From contig NZ_JASNRC010000015.1 of assembly GCF_030411995.1 (NCBI RefSeq), forward strand, positions 1-64,000: 64,000 nt of DNA, given 5' to 3'. Position numbers and translations under genes: made by a program. The stretch is from Massilia sp. YIM B02769. GTDB taxonomy: Bacteria > Pseudomonadota > Gammaproteobacteria > Burkholderiales > Burkholderiaceae_D. Position 1 is the first letter of the stretch, and every line of letters begins with the position of its first letter. Shown piece by piece: positions 1-7,943 of the stretch. Under the pieces are notes generated by a model that saw nothing but the letters and a program-made list of their open reading frames with translations, did no database searches and was not told the DNA's origin.

Positions 1-7
1 TTTTTTT

Positions 8-1076
8 GGCGCTGTCACCGTTAGCTATGGATGAGCGGTGAACTGTTGAGTTCATTCGTGGTCCAACCCGTCTCGCCATCGACACGGGTCGACCATGAAA
101 GCACCGCGCTTCACGAATTGGTTTGCGGCATTGCCGACACTGAACGGGCCACAGCGGCTGCGCGTCCTCGACGCCTTGCGTCCGGCTGCCGGGCTGCACC
201 AGGTGCTGGCGCTGATCGGACTATGCAGGCCGGCCGGCCGCCGCTGCCCCCATTGCCGCTGCGAACGCTGGCACCGGCACGGCCACGCCAACGATCTGCA
301 GCGCTACCGCTGCTTCTCATGCCGGCGCACTTTCAATGATTTGACCGGCACTCCGCTGGCGCGCCTGCGACTGCGCGGGAAATGGCTCGCCTATCTCGAT
401 GCGCTGCTTGCGTCGCGCCCGGTGCGCGCGGCGGCCGGCGAGGTCAACATGCATCGTAATACCGCCTTCCGCTGGCGCCATCGCTTCCTGGATCGGGTGA
501 AAGAGGACCGGCCAGGATGCCTGAACGGTATCACCGAAGCCGACGAAATGTTCATCCTGGAATCGCAAAAAGGGTCGCGCACGCTCGACCGGCCGGCGCG
601 CAAGCGGGGCGGCGTCGCCAGCAGGCGCGGCATTTCACGCGACCTCGACTGCATCCTCGTGGCGCGTGACCGCAACAAGCAGACCGTCGATGCCGTCACC
701 GGCCGCGGCCCCGTCAGCAAAGTCCAGCTGGAGCGCCACCTGCTGCCGTTTTTGGACCGAGACGTGCTGCTCGTGACAGACGCGAACGCGGCCTATCGGG
801 CTTTCGCCCGCGCCCACGGCTTGGCGCACCAGGCCGTCAATGTCAGCGTGGGCGACCGTGTCCGCCCGGGTTTCCATGGCGCCATCCACGTGCAGAACGT
901 GAACGCCTATCACCAGCGTTTGCGCGAGTGGCTGGCGCCCTTCCACGGTGTGGCGTCGCGCTGGCTGCCGAACTACCTGGGCTGGCGCCGGATGCTTGAT
1001 GGCGGAAAGGTGACGTCTGCCGATCAATTGTTTCGCCTTGCAATCGGACTCATCCACAGCAAACGGTGACAGCGCC
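8..1076 (+). mobile_element. IS1595-family insertion sequence, intact
   Basis: The element is bounded by perfect 15-bp terminal inverted repeats, GGCGCTGTCACCGTT at 8-22 and its exact reverse complement at 1062-1076. One transposase gene fills it. It is flanked by T runs: seven T at the window edge (1-7) and eight T at 1077-1084. This fits the 8-bp target duplication known for IS1595 elements, with one T probably lying outside the window. Ends and gene both look intact, so the copy could be active. It sits just past the 3' end of the lipoprotein gene at 1100, so no gene in view is broken by it. Confidence 0.9.
95..1069 (+). CDS. IS1595-family transposase (ISXO2-like DDE domain)
   Basis: This 324-residue protein catalyses movement of the surrounding element. 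Residues ~50-80 form a zinc ribbon with CPHC and CFSC pairs, as in IS1595 transposases. A helix-turn-helix-like stretch follows. The catalytic core then shows EADEMFILES, VTDANAAYR and a late HVQNVNAYH motif, where an Asn occupies the third acidic position, a substitution I recall for part of this family. The ATG at 95 is the only good start and the stop lies seven bases inside the right end. The frame is uninterrupted, so the enzyme is probably functional. Confidence 0.88.
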   Translation: MKAPRFTNWFAALPTLNGPQRLRVLDALRPAAGLHQVLALIGLCRPAGRRCPHCRCERWHRHGHANDLQRYRCFSCRRTFNDLTGTPLARLRLRGKWLAYLDALLASRPVRAAAGEVNMHRNTAFRWRHRFLDRVKEDRPGCLNGITEADEMFILESQKGSRTLDRPARKRGGVASRRGISRDLDCILVARDRNKQTVDAVTGRGPVSKVQLERHLLPFLDRDVLLVTDANAAYRAFARAHGLAHQAVNVSVGDRVRPGFHGAIHVQNVNAYHQRLREWLAPFHGVASRWLPNYLGWRRMLDGGKVTSADQLFRLAIGLIHSKR

Positions 1077-1099
1077 TTTTTTTTAGGCAGCCAGCCTCG

Positions 1100-1648
1100 C
1101 TACTTCGCCGCCACCTGCTCTTCAGGCGCAAATGTGAAGCCGACGGCAACCACATCGCCCAGCGCCACATGCTGGTCGAGCTGCATCCCCACGTAGGCCG
1201 CATCGTCGCCGCCGAAGGTGAGCGGGACGCTCGAGCGGGCGATTTCGCGGCCGAGCGCATCATAGGCGAACATGCGCAAGCTGCCTTGCACCTTGGCGCT
1301 GGCCACGACATAGGCCAGCAAGCCATGCTTGTCGTCGCCGCTTGCCGCCGCGTCCTGGACCTGGGTGACGCTCAGGCCGGCCTTGGCCAGCGAGGCATCG
1401 ATGTTCAGCTTCCCCCCGACCTTCAAGGCCCCGCGTTCGACGCCCTTGACCATGGTGCCGACTCCGGAGGCAATCGATTCGGCGGCCTTGCCGCCCTTGT
1501 CGGTCAGGGCGTTGCCGATGCCGGTCACCATGTCGATTTTCTCGCTCGCCATGTCCGCGCCTTTTTCCTCGGCGCTTTTCGACGAGCATGCGCACAGGGC
1601 GGCCGCCAGCAGGCATGCCGCGCCACAGCGAAGTGCCAAAATGTCCAT
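1100..1648 (-). CDS. Putative lipoprotein of unknown function
   Basis: A 182-residue protein starting MDILALRCG with a lipoprotein signal peptide (hydrophobic LLAAALCAC, lipobox LCAC, then a Ser/Lys-rich linker), so probably an outer- or inner-membrane-anchored periplasmic protein. The start at 1648 is chosen because GGAGG lies five bases upstream; a longer open frame to 1705 lacks such a site and would put residues before the signal peptide. Residues ~30-75 are Gly/Ala/Lys-rich and possibly helical; the C-terminal ~90 residues look like a beta-rich domain. I recognise no family. It is transcribed toward the IS. Confidence 0.7.
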   Translation of the reverse strand: MDILALRCGAACLLAAALCACSSKSAEEKGADMASEKIDMVTGIGNALTDKGGKAAESIASGVGTMVKGVERGALKVGGKLNIDASLAKAGLSVTQVQDAAASGDDKHGLLAYVVASAKVQGSLRMFAYDALGREIARSSVPLTFGGDDAAYVGMQLDQHVALGDVVAVGFTFAPEEQVAAK

Positions 1649-1800
1649 GTCGCCCTCCAGATGCGTGATGGTGAGCGCCAGCATCGCATAAATGCCGTTA
1701 GGCAATTTTGTGCCAACATAAGCCGCGAGGACAGGTTCCGGCGCCGGCGTGCAGTGCTTGCCAATGGCTCAACAACTAACACCGAAGTTGCCGCACGGTG

Positions 1801-1806
1801 TACAAT
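1801..1806 (+). promoter_or_regulatory. Putative -10 box of the tRNA-Leu promoter
   Basis: TACAAT lies 10 bases before the mature tRNA start at 1817, a normal distance for a tRNA promoter -10. No good -35 is seen at 16-18 bases upstream, so the call rests on the -10 alone. Confidence 0.35.
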
Positions 1807-1816
1807 CCCCGCCGGC

Positions 1817-1901
1817 GCGGGCATGGCGGAACTGGTAGACGCATCAGACTTAAAATCTGCCGCCGTGAGGCGTGCCGGTTCGATTCCGGCTGCCCGCACC
1901 A
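1817..1901 (+). tRNA. leuZ: tRNA-Leu (anticodon TAA)
   Basis: An 85-nt tRNA including encoded CCA at 1899-1901. The acceptor arm GCGGGCA (1817-1823) pairs perfectly with TGCCCGC (1891-1897). The anticodon TAA at 1851-1853 sits in the loop CTTAAAA between CAGA and TCTG. The long variable arm (CGCCGTGAGGCG region) marks a class II tRNA, and the T arm GCCGG-TTCGATT-CCGGC is standard. It reads UUA/UUG, rare codons in this GC-rich genome. The fifth anticodon-stem pair is a T/C mismatch. No integrase or attachment duplication lies next to it. Confidence 0.95.
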
Positions 1902-2012
1902 CCTCATTCGCTCCCCCTGCAAAATCGGCCAGCCATCTTTGGCTCAGCCATCGAATGGTCTAGAATGCTTCCCGGCGCCATGACGGCGCGACATGAAGCC
2001 TAGGACCATACA

Positions 2013-2801
2013 TTGAACATCACCATCAACGACGAGCTGCGTGCCTTCGTCGACCCGCTGACCGATATCGAATACGCCGCGCTGGAGCGCAGCCTGCTTG
2101 CCGAAGGCTGCCGTGACGCGCTGGTACTGTGGGGCGACGTCCTGATCGACGGCCATAACCGTTACGAAATCTGCCGCAAGCACAATATCGACTTCCGTAC
2201 CGTCCAGAACAACAGCTTCGCCTCCATCGAGGACGTGATGCTGTGGATGATCGACAACCACCTGGCGCGCCGCAGCGTGTCGGACTTCCAGCGCGGCCTG
2301 CTGGCCCTGCGCAAGAAGGAAATCGTCAGCGCCCGCATGGCGCAGCGCATGGCCGAGGAACCGCCGGAGCCGAGCCCCGACGACATGGACTCGCGCCCGC
2401 CGCCGCCGTGGAATACGCGCGAGGAAGTGGCGAAAGCGGCGCGCGTGTCGAGCAACACCATCAGCCAGATCGAACGCATCCAGAAGGCGGCCGCGCCGCA
2501 ACTCGTGGAAGCCGTGCGCGCCGGCACCATCTCGATCAACGCTGCCGCGAATGTGGCGCAATTGCCGCCGGAAGCGCAGATCGCCGCGGTGGCCGGCGGA
2601 CGCAAGGAACTCCAGCAGGCGGCGCGCCAGGTGCGCGAACAGAAGCAGGCGACCAAGCCGAAGAAAACCGGCCCGGACGGCGAGCCGGTCGACGAAAAGG
2701 CCGCGTTGAAGGCCGAGATCGCTTCGCTGAAGGACCGCATGGCCACCTTGCTGACCGAGAACGAGATCCTCAAGCAAAAGCTGGCCAACGCCGGGCTGTA
2801 G
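2013..2801 (+). CDS. Solitary ParB/sulfiredoxin-fold domain protein
   Basis: A 262-residue protein with a TTG start at 2013, seven bases after AGGA. Residues ~10-75 resemble the ParB N-terminal domain (VLIDGHNRYEICRKH, where ParB has a GERR/GHRR-type motif). A helix-turn-helix-like region follows (TREEVAKAARVSSNTISQIERI, ~135-156), then a charged segment and a C-terminal coiled coil (ALKAEIASLKDRMATL), probably for dimerisation. Similar stand-alone proteins are often named plasmid replication/partition related. No parA neighbour or parS-like array is visible, so a chromosome-segregation role is not supported; a DNA-binding or nucleotide-binding regulator is equally possible. Confidence 0.6.
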   Translation: MNITINDELRAFVDPLTDIEYAALERSLLAEGCRDALVLWGDVLIDGHNRYEICRKHNIDFRTVQNNSFASIEDVMLWMIDNHLARRSVSDFQRGLLALRKKEIVSARMAQRMAEEPPEPSPDDMDSRPPPPWNTREEVAKAARVSSNTISQIERIQKAAAPQLVEAVRAGTISINAAANVAQLPPEAQIAAVAGGRKELQQAARQVREQKQATKPKKTGPDGEPVDEKAALKAEIASLKDRMATLLTENEILKQKLANAGL

Positions 2802-2821
2802 TCGGCCAATAATCGGCCGAC
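2801..2821 (+). other. Hairpin after the ParB-like gene
   Basis: GTCGGCC (2801-2807) and GGCCGAC (2815-2821) are perfect 7-bp arms around a 7-nt loop, starting at the last base of the stop codon. There is no T run after it, so it is not a classical intrinsic terminator; it may slow polymerase or protect the mRNA 3' end. Confidence 0.4.
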
Positions 2822-2856
2822 AGGCCGTCCCAACGATAACAAGAATGGAGAGCCGC

Positions 2857-5118
2857 ATGATCCTGCCACGCCGTTTTGCCTCGACCTTTGCCTCGACTTT
2901 TGCCTCGACCTTCGCTTCGTCCCTGTGCTGTGCCGCCTTCCTGGCCGCCAGCCCGGCCATGGCCGCACCCGTGGCCGCGCCGGACGCCAAGGCCGCCGAG
3001 ACCGGCAGCGCCGAGCTGGCGCGCTGGCAGGGCAGCGCCGGGCGCGTCACCATCCTGCGCGACAAGTGGGGCATCCCCCATGTGTTCGGCAAGAGCGACG
3101 CCGATGCGGTGTTCGGCATGATCTATGCGCAGGCCGAGGACGACTTCAATCGCGTCGAACTCAACTACATCAATTCGATGGGACGGCTGGCCGAGGTCGA
3201 GGGCGAAAAGGAGATCTGGCGCGACCTGCGCATGAAGCTCTACATCCAGCCCGCCGACATGCAGGCCAAGTTCGCGGCCAGCCCGGCCTGGCTGCAAGGC
3301 TTGATGGTGGCCTGGGCGGACGGCCTGAACTTCTACCTGCACACGCATCCCCAGGTGAAACCGAAGCTGATCACGCGTTTCGAGCCGTGGATGGCCTTGT
3401 CCTTCAGCGAAGGCAGCATCGGCGGCGACATCGAATCGATCGAGCTGAAGGACCTCGAAGCCTTCTATGGCAAGAAGCTGCAGGCGAAGCTGGCCGACGG
3501 GCGCAACCTCCTCGACGCCGAGCCGCGCGGCTCGAACGGCTTCGCCATCGCTCCGAAGCTCACCAGGGCGGGGCACCCGCTGTTGATGATCAACCCGCAT
3601 ACCTCGTTCTACTTCCGCCCTGAAATCCACATGGTCAGCGAAGAGGGCCTGAACGCCTATGGCGCGGTGACCTGGGGCCAGTTCTTCATCTACCAGGGCT
3701 TCAACGAACGGGCCGGCTGGATGCATACCTCGGGCGGCGGCGACGTCATCGACGAGTACCTGGAAACCGTGGTCGAGCGCGGCGGCAAGTTCTTCTATAA
3801 GTACGGCAACGAGGAACGCGCCCTGCGCGCGCTGCCGATCGCCTTGCCCTACAAGACCGCGAACGGCAAGCTGGCCAGCCGCACGGTCACCGCCTACTTC
3901 AGCCACCACGGTCCGGTCGTGCGCAGCGAAAACGGCAAATGGGTGGCCGTGAAAATGATGGACGAGCCGGTCAAGGCCCTGACCCAGTCGTATTCGCGCA
4001 CGAAAGCCAGGAACTACGAGGCCTTCTACCAGGCGATGCAGCTACGCACGAATTCCTCGAACAACACGGTGTATGCCGATGCCGACGGCAACATCGCCTA
4101 CTTCCACGGCAACTTCATTCCGAAGCGCGATACCCGCTTCGACTGGAGCAAGCCGGTCGACGGCAGCAACCCCGCCACCGAATGGCAGGGCCTGCACGAC
4201 ATCAAGGACACGATCACCCTGTTCAATCCGGCCAGCGGCTACATCAGCAATACCAACAACTGGCCGTTCAGCGCGTCCGGCGCCAACAGCCCGAAACGCG
4301 CCGACTATCCGGACTACATGTGGTCGCTGCCGGAAAACGCGCGCGGCATCCACGCCGGACGCGTGTTGCGCGATGCGAAAGACATGACGCTCGACAGCCT
4401 GATCGCCGCCTCCTACGACAGTTACCTCACCGCCTTCGAGCCGCTGGTGCCGAAGCTGGTGCAGGACTACGACGCGCTGCCGGCAGACGATCCGCGCAAG
4501 CGCGCGCTGAAAGACCAGGTCGCGGCCTTGCGCGCCTGGAACCTGCGCTTCGCGGCCGACTCGGTGCCGACCGCGCTCGCCGTCTACTGGGGCCAGGAAA
4601 TGGTGGCCCAGGCCGCGCCAAAAGCGCGCGCCGCCGGCGTGCCCTCGGTCGACTACATCACGACCAGCCTGAGCCCGCAGGAGCGCCTCGATGCGCTGGG
4701 GCGCGCCAGCGATAAACTGGCGAAGGACTTCGGCACCTGGCAAACGCCCTGGGGCGAGATCAACCGCTTCCAGCGCATCAGCGGCGACGTCGACCAGCAG
4801 TACGACGACAGCAAGCCGAGCTATCCGGTGGCGTTCACTTCGGCGCACTGGGGTTCGCTGGCCTCGTTCGGCATGGTGGCCAAGCAAAAGACCAAGCGCA
4901 TCTACGGCGACCGCGGCAACAGTTTCGTCGCCGCCGTCGAGTTCGGTCCGCGCCTGCGCGCGAAAAGCATCCTGGCGGGCGGCCAGAGCGGCAACCCGGC
5001 CTCGAAGCACTTCGCCGACCAGGCCGAGATGTACAGCCGCGGCGAGTTCAAGGACGTGCTCTTCTACAAGGAAGACATCCTGAAGCAACTCGAACGTGAA
5101 TACCACCCAGGCCAATAA
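2857..5118 (+). CDS. Penicillin acylase / acyl-homoserine lactone acylase family protein
   Basis: A 753-residue secreted Ntn hydrolase precursor that should split amide bonds of acylated substrates in the periplasm; N-acyl-homoserine lactones or beta-lactam-like amides are family substrates, but which one applies cannot be read here. The start at 2857 has GGAG six bases upstream. A signal peptide ends near SPAMA-APVAA. The alpha chain precedes the autocleavage site, where Ser226 in RGSNGFAI is the expected N-terminal nucleophile of the beta chain. NNTVYADADGNIAYF carries the conserved Asn region, and the length matches the family. The signal peptide contains a 12-bp tandem repeat (2875-2922). 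The acetyltransferase gene begins 9 bases downstream, suggesting an operon. Confidence 0.85.
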   Translation: MILPRRFASTFASTFASTFASSLCCAAFLAASPAMAAPVAAPDAKAAETGSAELARWQGSAGRVTILRDKWGIPHVFGKSDADAVFGMIYAQAEDDFNRVELNYINSMGRLAEVEGEKEIWRDLRMKLYIQPADMQAKFAASPAWLQGLMVAWADGLNFYLHTHPQVKPKLITRFEPWMALSFSEGSIGGDIESIELKDLEAFYGKKLQAKLADGRNLLDAEPRGSNGFAIAPKLTRAGHPLLMINPHTSFYFRPEIHMVSEEGLNAYGAVTWGQFFIYQGFNERAGWMHTSGGGDVIDEYLETVVERGGKFFYKYGNEERALRALPIALPYKTANGKLASRTVTAYFSHHGPVVRSENGKWVAVKMMDEPVKALTQSYSRTKARNYEAFYQAMQLRTNSSNNTVYADADGNIAYFHGNFIPKRDTRFDWSKPVDGSNPATEWQGLHDIKDTITLFNPASGYISNTNNWPFSASGANSPKRADYPDYMWSLPENARGIHAGRVLRDAKDMTLDSLIAASYDSYLTAFEPLVPKLVQDYDALPADDPRKRALKDQVAALRAWNLRFAADSVPTALAVYWGQEMVAQAAPKARAAGVPSVDYITTSLSPQERLDALGRASDKLAKDFGTWQTPWGEINRFQRISGDVDQQYDDSKPSYPVAFTSAHWGSLASFGMVAKQKTKRIYGDRGNSFVAAVEFGPRLRAKSILAGGQSGNPASKHFADQAEMYSRGEFKDVLFYKEDILKQLEREYHPGQ
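2875..2922 (+). repeat. 12-bp tandem repeat inside a signal peptide
   Basis: Four consecutive 12-bp units: tttgcctcgacc, tttgcctcgact, tttgcctcgacc and the diverged ttcgcttcgtcc. They encode FAST-FAST-FAST-FASS in the N-terminal part of the acylase signal peptide. Unit gain or loss keeps the frame, so it would change signal-peptide length only. Confidence 0.85.
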
Positions 5119-5127
5119 GGACGCACC

Positions 5128-5685
5128 ATGACACGCAGCGAGAAGGACAAGATGCTGGCCGGCGAGCTGTATCACCCGAGCGCGCCGGAGCTGCAGGTGG
5201 AGCTGGCGGCCTGCGCGGCCTGGCTGGCGCGCTACAACGCGGCGATGGGCGACACGGCCGAGGTCTGGCACGCGCTGCTGCGGGAGCGCGCCGGCACGGT
5301 GGGCGAGGGCGTGATGCTGCGTCCGCCGTTCTACTGCGACTACGGCTTCAACCTCCACCTCGGCAAGAACGTCTTCCTGAACTACAACTGCGTGATCCTC
5401 GATACCGCGCGCGTGAGCATCGGCGACGACACCCGCATCGGTCCGGCGGTGCAGATCTATACCGCCGACCATCCGCGCGACCCGGCCCTGCGCCGTAGCG
5501 GGCTGGAGTGCGGCAAGCCGGTGACGATCGGCGCGAATGTCTGGATCGGCGGCGGCGCCATCGTCCTGCCGGGTGTGACCATCGGCGACGACGCGATTGT
5601 CGGCGCCGGCAGCGTGGTCAGCCGCGATGTGCCGGCTGGCGCCACCGTGGTGGGAAATCCGGCCCGTGTCGTCTCGAAAAGCTGA
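5128..5685 (+). CDS. maa: Maltose/galactoside O-acetyltransferase-type sugar acetyltransferase
   Basis: A 185-residue acetyl-CoA-dependent sugar O-acetyltransferase. The N-terminal EKDKMLAGELYHPSAPEL is the Mac/Maa domain that precedes the catalytic part in maltose and nodulation acetyltransferases. The rest is a left-handed beta helix of hexapeptide repeats (IGDDTRIGPAVQIYT, VTIGANVWIGGGAIVLPGV, IGDDAIVGAGSVVSRDVP). The catalytic His of the family is present in YTADHP. Length is typical. AAGGA precedes the start, which follows the acylase stop by 9 bases. The physiological acceptor sugar is unknown even for E. coli Maa. Confidence 0.88.
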   Translation: MTRSEKDKMLAGELYHPSAPELQVELAACAAWLARYNAAMGDTAEVWHALLRERAGTVGEGVMLRPPFYCDYGFNLHLGKNVFLNYNCVILDTARVSIGDDTRIGPAVQIYTADHPRDPALRRSGLECGKPVTIGANVWIGGGAIVLPGVTIGDDAIVGAGSVVSRDVPAGATVVGNPARVVSKS

Positions 5686-5824
5686 CGCAGCCATGGGGCA
5701 ACTCTGAGCCAGCTCAAAGTGTCATTAATTCAACGTTAATCGGATTGCAACACTTGGCGGAACGCGGTGTACTCGACTCTGGCAGAGAGCCGAATCCATC
5801 GAACCTTCCCCAAGGAGTGCAATC

Positions 5825-6448
5825 ATGCAGAGCAAACCCCTCGTCCTGAAAAGCCTGGTCGCCGCCATGCTGCTGTGCGGCGCCGCCAGCGCCGTCGCCC
5901 AGATCACGGTCTACACCGACCGCAATGCCTTCCTCGCCGCCGTCGGCGCCTATGGCGTCGACACCTACGACGACCTCGACATCGACCTCTACGACAGCCC
6001 GTTCGCGCGCACGGCCGGCGCCTACAGCTATACCGCCTCGGCGCCGGGCGGCCTGTATGGCGCAGGCAGCGGCGCCGACGGCTGGCTGTCGACGAATGTC
6101 GATGGCGACGGCATCGTGTTCTCCAACTTCGCGCCCGGCGTGACCGGTTTCGGCGGCTATTTCTTCGGCTCCGATGTGCTGGGCAGCTTCCTGCCGGGCG
6201 GCACGCTGCTGTTCTCGGCCACGAACGGCACCACGCTCAACTACACCCTGAGCAATGCCACCACCTCGAGCTTCCTCGGCTTTGTCTCCAGCGCTCCGCT
6301 GAGCTCGGTTACCCTGACTGCCGGCGGCGATTACTGGGTGACGGCCAACGACGTCACGCTGGCCATGCCGGTGCCCGAGCCGGAAAGCTACGCCATGATG
6401 CTGCTGGGTCTGGGCGTGGTCGGCTGGATGCGCCGCCGCCGCGGCTAA
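5825..6448 (+). CDS. PEP-CTERM sorting domain protein
   Basis: A 207-residue exported protein with a clear signal peptide (LLCGAASAVA, cleavage before QITVY) and a C-terminal PEP-CTERM tail: VPEPESYAMMLLGLGVV followed by basic GWMRRRRG. PEP-CTERM tails are recognised and removed by an exosortase (XrtA/EpsH type), usually in exopolysaccharide-producing bacteria. The middle is Gly/Ser/Thr-rich and beta-like (many GG, GFGGYFFG, FLGFVSS), resembling other exported PEP-CTERM proteins without assigned function. AAGGAG sits just before the ATG. No exosortase lies in this window, so it must be elsewhere in the genome. Confidence 0.85.
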   Translation: MQSKPLVLKSLVAAMLLCGAASAVAQITVYTDRNAFLAAVGAYGVDTYDDLDIDLYDSPFARTAGAYSYTASAPGGLYGAGSGADGWLSTNVDGDGIVFSNFAPGVTGFGGYFFGSDVLGSFLPGGTLLFSATNGTTLNYTLSNATTSSFLGFVSSAPLSSVTLTAGGDYWVTANDVTLAMPVPEPESYAMMLLGLGVVGWMRRRRG

Positions 6449-6487
6449 TCCGCTGGCCCCCAGCGCTGGCGAAGGCAGGCGGGGCGG

Positions 6488-6516
6488 TGGCCTCAACTGC
6501 CTTGCCACGCTATAAT
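6488..6516 (+). promoter_or_regulatory. Putative sigma-70 promoter of tdk
   Basis: A perfect TATAAT -10 at 6511-6516 stands 36 bases before the tdk start. The best -35 at 17-bp spacing is TGGCCT (6488-6493), a poor match, so the -10 carries the call. Confidence 0.5.
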
Positions 6517-6552
6517 TGCCGCCATTTCAAATCCGGCAAGCAGGGCAGGGCA

Positions 6553-7107
6553 GTGGCAAAACTCTATTTCAGGTACTCGGCGATGAACGCCGGCAAATCG
6601 ACTGCCTTGCTGCAGGTGGCGCACAACTACGAAGAGCAGGGCCAGCAGGTCAAGCTCTACACCGCCGCCATCGACGACCGCTACGGCGTCGGCCTGATCA
6701 CGTCGCGCCTCGGCCCGCAGCGCCAGGTCGACGTCTTCAGCAAGGACACCGATTTCCTGGCCGCGACGCCGAGCGTCGGCTGTGTGCTGGTCGACGAGGC
6801 CCAGTTCCTCAGCACCGCCCAGGTCCAGCAGCTGCACCAGCTGGCCCAGGTGCGCGGCGTGCCCGTGATCTGCTACGGCCTGCGCAGCGACTTCCGCGGC
6901 GAGCCTTTCCCGGGTTCGGCCTACCTGCTGGCCCTGGCCGACGACATCGAGGAAATCAAGAACATCTGCACCTGCGGCAAGAAGGCGACGATGAATATCC
7001 GCGTCGACGAAGCCGGGCGCCGCATCAAGGAAGGCGAGCAGGTCAGCATCGGCGGCAACGAAAGCTACCGCCAGGCCTGCGGCCGCTGCTTCTACAGCAA
7101 AGACTAG
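6553..7107 (+). CDS. tdk: Thymidine kinase, type II
   Basis: A 184-residue cytosolic salvage enzyme that phosphorylates thymidine with ATP. The GTG start at 6553 follows AGGG and gives the family N-terminus directly before the P-loop SAMNAGKST (residues ~9-17). Glu82 in LVDEAQFLS is the catalytic base position. The zinc-binding lasso cysteines C139/C141 and C176/C179 are all present. Length matches bacterial Tdk (~190-205). A longer frame upstream starting at 5767 is a shadow of the PEP-CTERM gene region. A good TATAAT box precedes it. Confidence 0.95.
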   Translation: MAKLYFRYSAMNAGKSTALLQVAHNYEEQGQQVKLYTAAIDDRYGVGLITSRLGPQRQVDVFSKDTDFLAATPSVGCVLVDEAQFLSTAQVQQLHQLAQVRGVPVICYGLRSDFRGEPFPGSAYLLALADDIEEIKNICTCGKKATMNIRVDEAGRRIKEGEQVSIGGNESYRQACGRCFYSKD

Positions 7108-7132
7108 CAAGCGCTACGCTGCCGAGCCGAGC

Positions 7133-7681
7133 ATGGACTTGCCTGCCGCCTGCGCCAGCATTGCGCCGGTCTTCCTGTGTGCGCACGCCGACATCCTGGT
7201 CTACCTGCTGCCTTCGCTGGCGCTGGCCTTCCTGTTCTGGATGCTCTCCAGTGCCCACCCGGGCTTCTTCGTCCTCACGGCCGTCGGCACCCTGTGCCAC
7301 GAGCTGGCGCATTTCGGCGTCGGCCTCCTCACCAATGCCGAGCCCATCGGCCTGAACCTGATCCCGCGCCGCAAGGGCAAGGTCTGGGAACTCGGTTCCG
7401 TCACCTTTGCCAACCTGCGCTGGTACAACGCCGCCCCGGCCGCGCTGGCGCCTTTGCTGGTGCTGCTGCTGCCCCTGGTCGTGGCGGCCTGGCGCACCCG
7501 GCCGGGCTGGCATTTCGCACCGCTCGACCTGCTGCTGGCCGTGTTCCTGGCGCCGCAATACCTGTCGTTCTGGCCCTCGCCGGTGGACTGGAAGCTGGCG
7601 GCGCGTTCCTGGCCCTGGCTGGTCGTGGCCGGGCTGTCGCTTGCCGGCTGGACCTGGCGCGCCCACCTGCCCGGCCTGTGA
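7133..7681 (+). CDS. Membrane protein with an M50-like HELAH zinc motif
   Basis: A 182-residue predicted integral membrane protein with four or more hydrophobic segments. HELAH at residues 56-60, inside a hydrophobic helix (LTAVGTLCHELAHFGVGLL), matches the HExxH zinc site of site-2-protease-type (M50) metallopeptidases. The later family motif with the third ligand (usually an NxxPxxxxDG stretch) is not obvious: WPSPVDWK near residues 148-155 is the nearest candidate. No PDZ domain is visible. It starts 25 bases after tdk and is probably cotranscribed. It could be a minimal intramembrane protease or a non-proteolytic relative. Confidence 0.55.
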   Translation: MDLPAACASIAPVFLCAHADILVYLLPSLALAFLFWMLSSAHPGFFVLTAVGTLCHELAHFGVGLLTNAEPIGLNLIPRRKGKVWELGSVTFANLRWYNAAPAALAPLLVLLLPLVVAAWRTRPGWHFAPLDLLLAVFLAPQYLSFWPSPVDWKLAARSWPWLVVAGLSLAGWTWRAHLPGL

Positions 7682-7943
7682 CGGGCCTTGTCGTTTGCCG
7701 GCCCAGCCTCACATGGCGACGGACGACCTGCACGAGCGCCTTCACCGGTGTTTCAATTTGTAAGAATTTGATCACGCCCGCTTAAGTCGACCTTAAGCTC
7801 GCACGCTCATCCTCGCAAAGCCGACTCTGCGACCGCGCGCTATCCTGTAGAATGGACCGCGCAGCCGAGGTACCGCTTGGAATGAGTTTCGGTTACCCGG
7901 CGCCGCTGGCAGACACCCAAGTACACGTTCGGAGAACGCATAA

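Noticed and set aside
1817..1901. tRNA-Leu as an integration site of a genomic island
   Set aside because: No integrase nearby and no repeat of the tRNA 3' end seen in the window; flanking genes look like core genes apart from the IS.
2013..2801. A chromosomal parABS locus
   Set aside because: There is a ParB-like N-terminal domain but no parA, no parS array and the wrong gene context.
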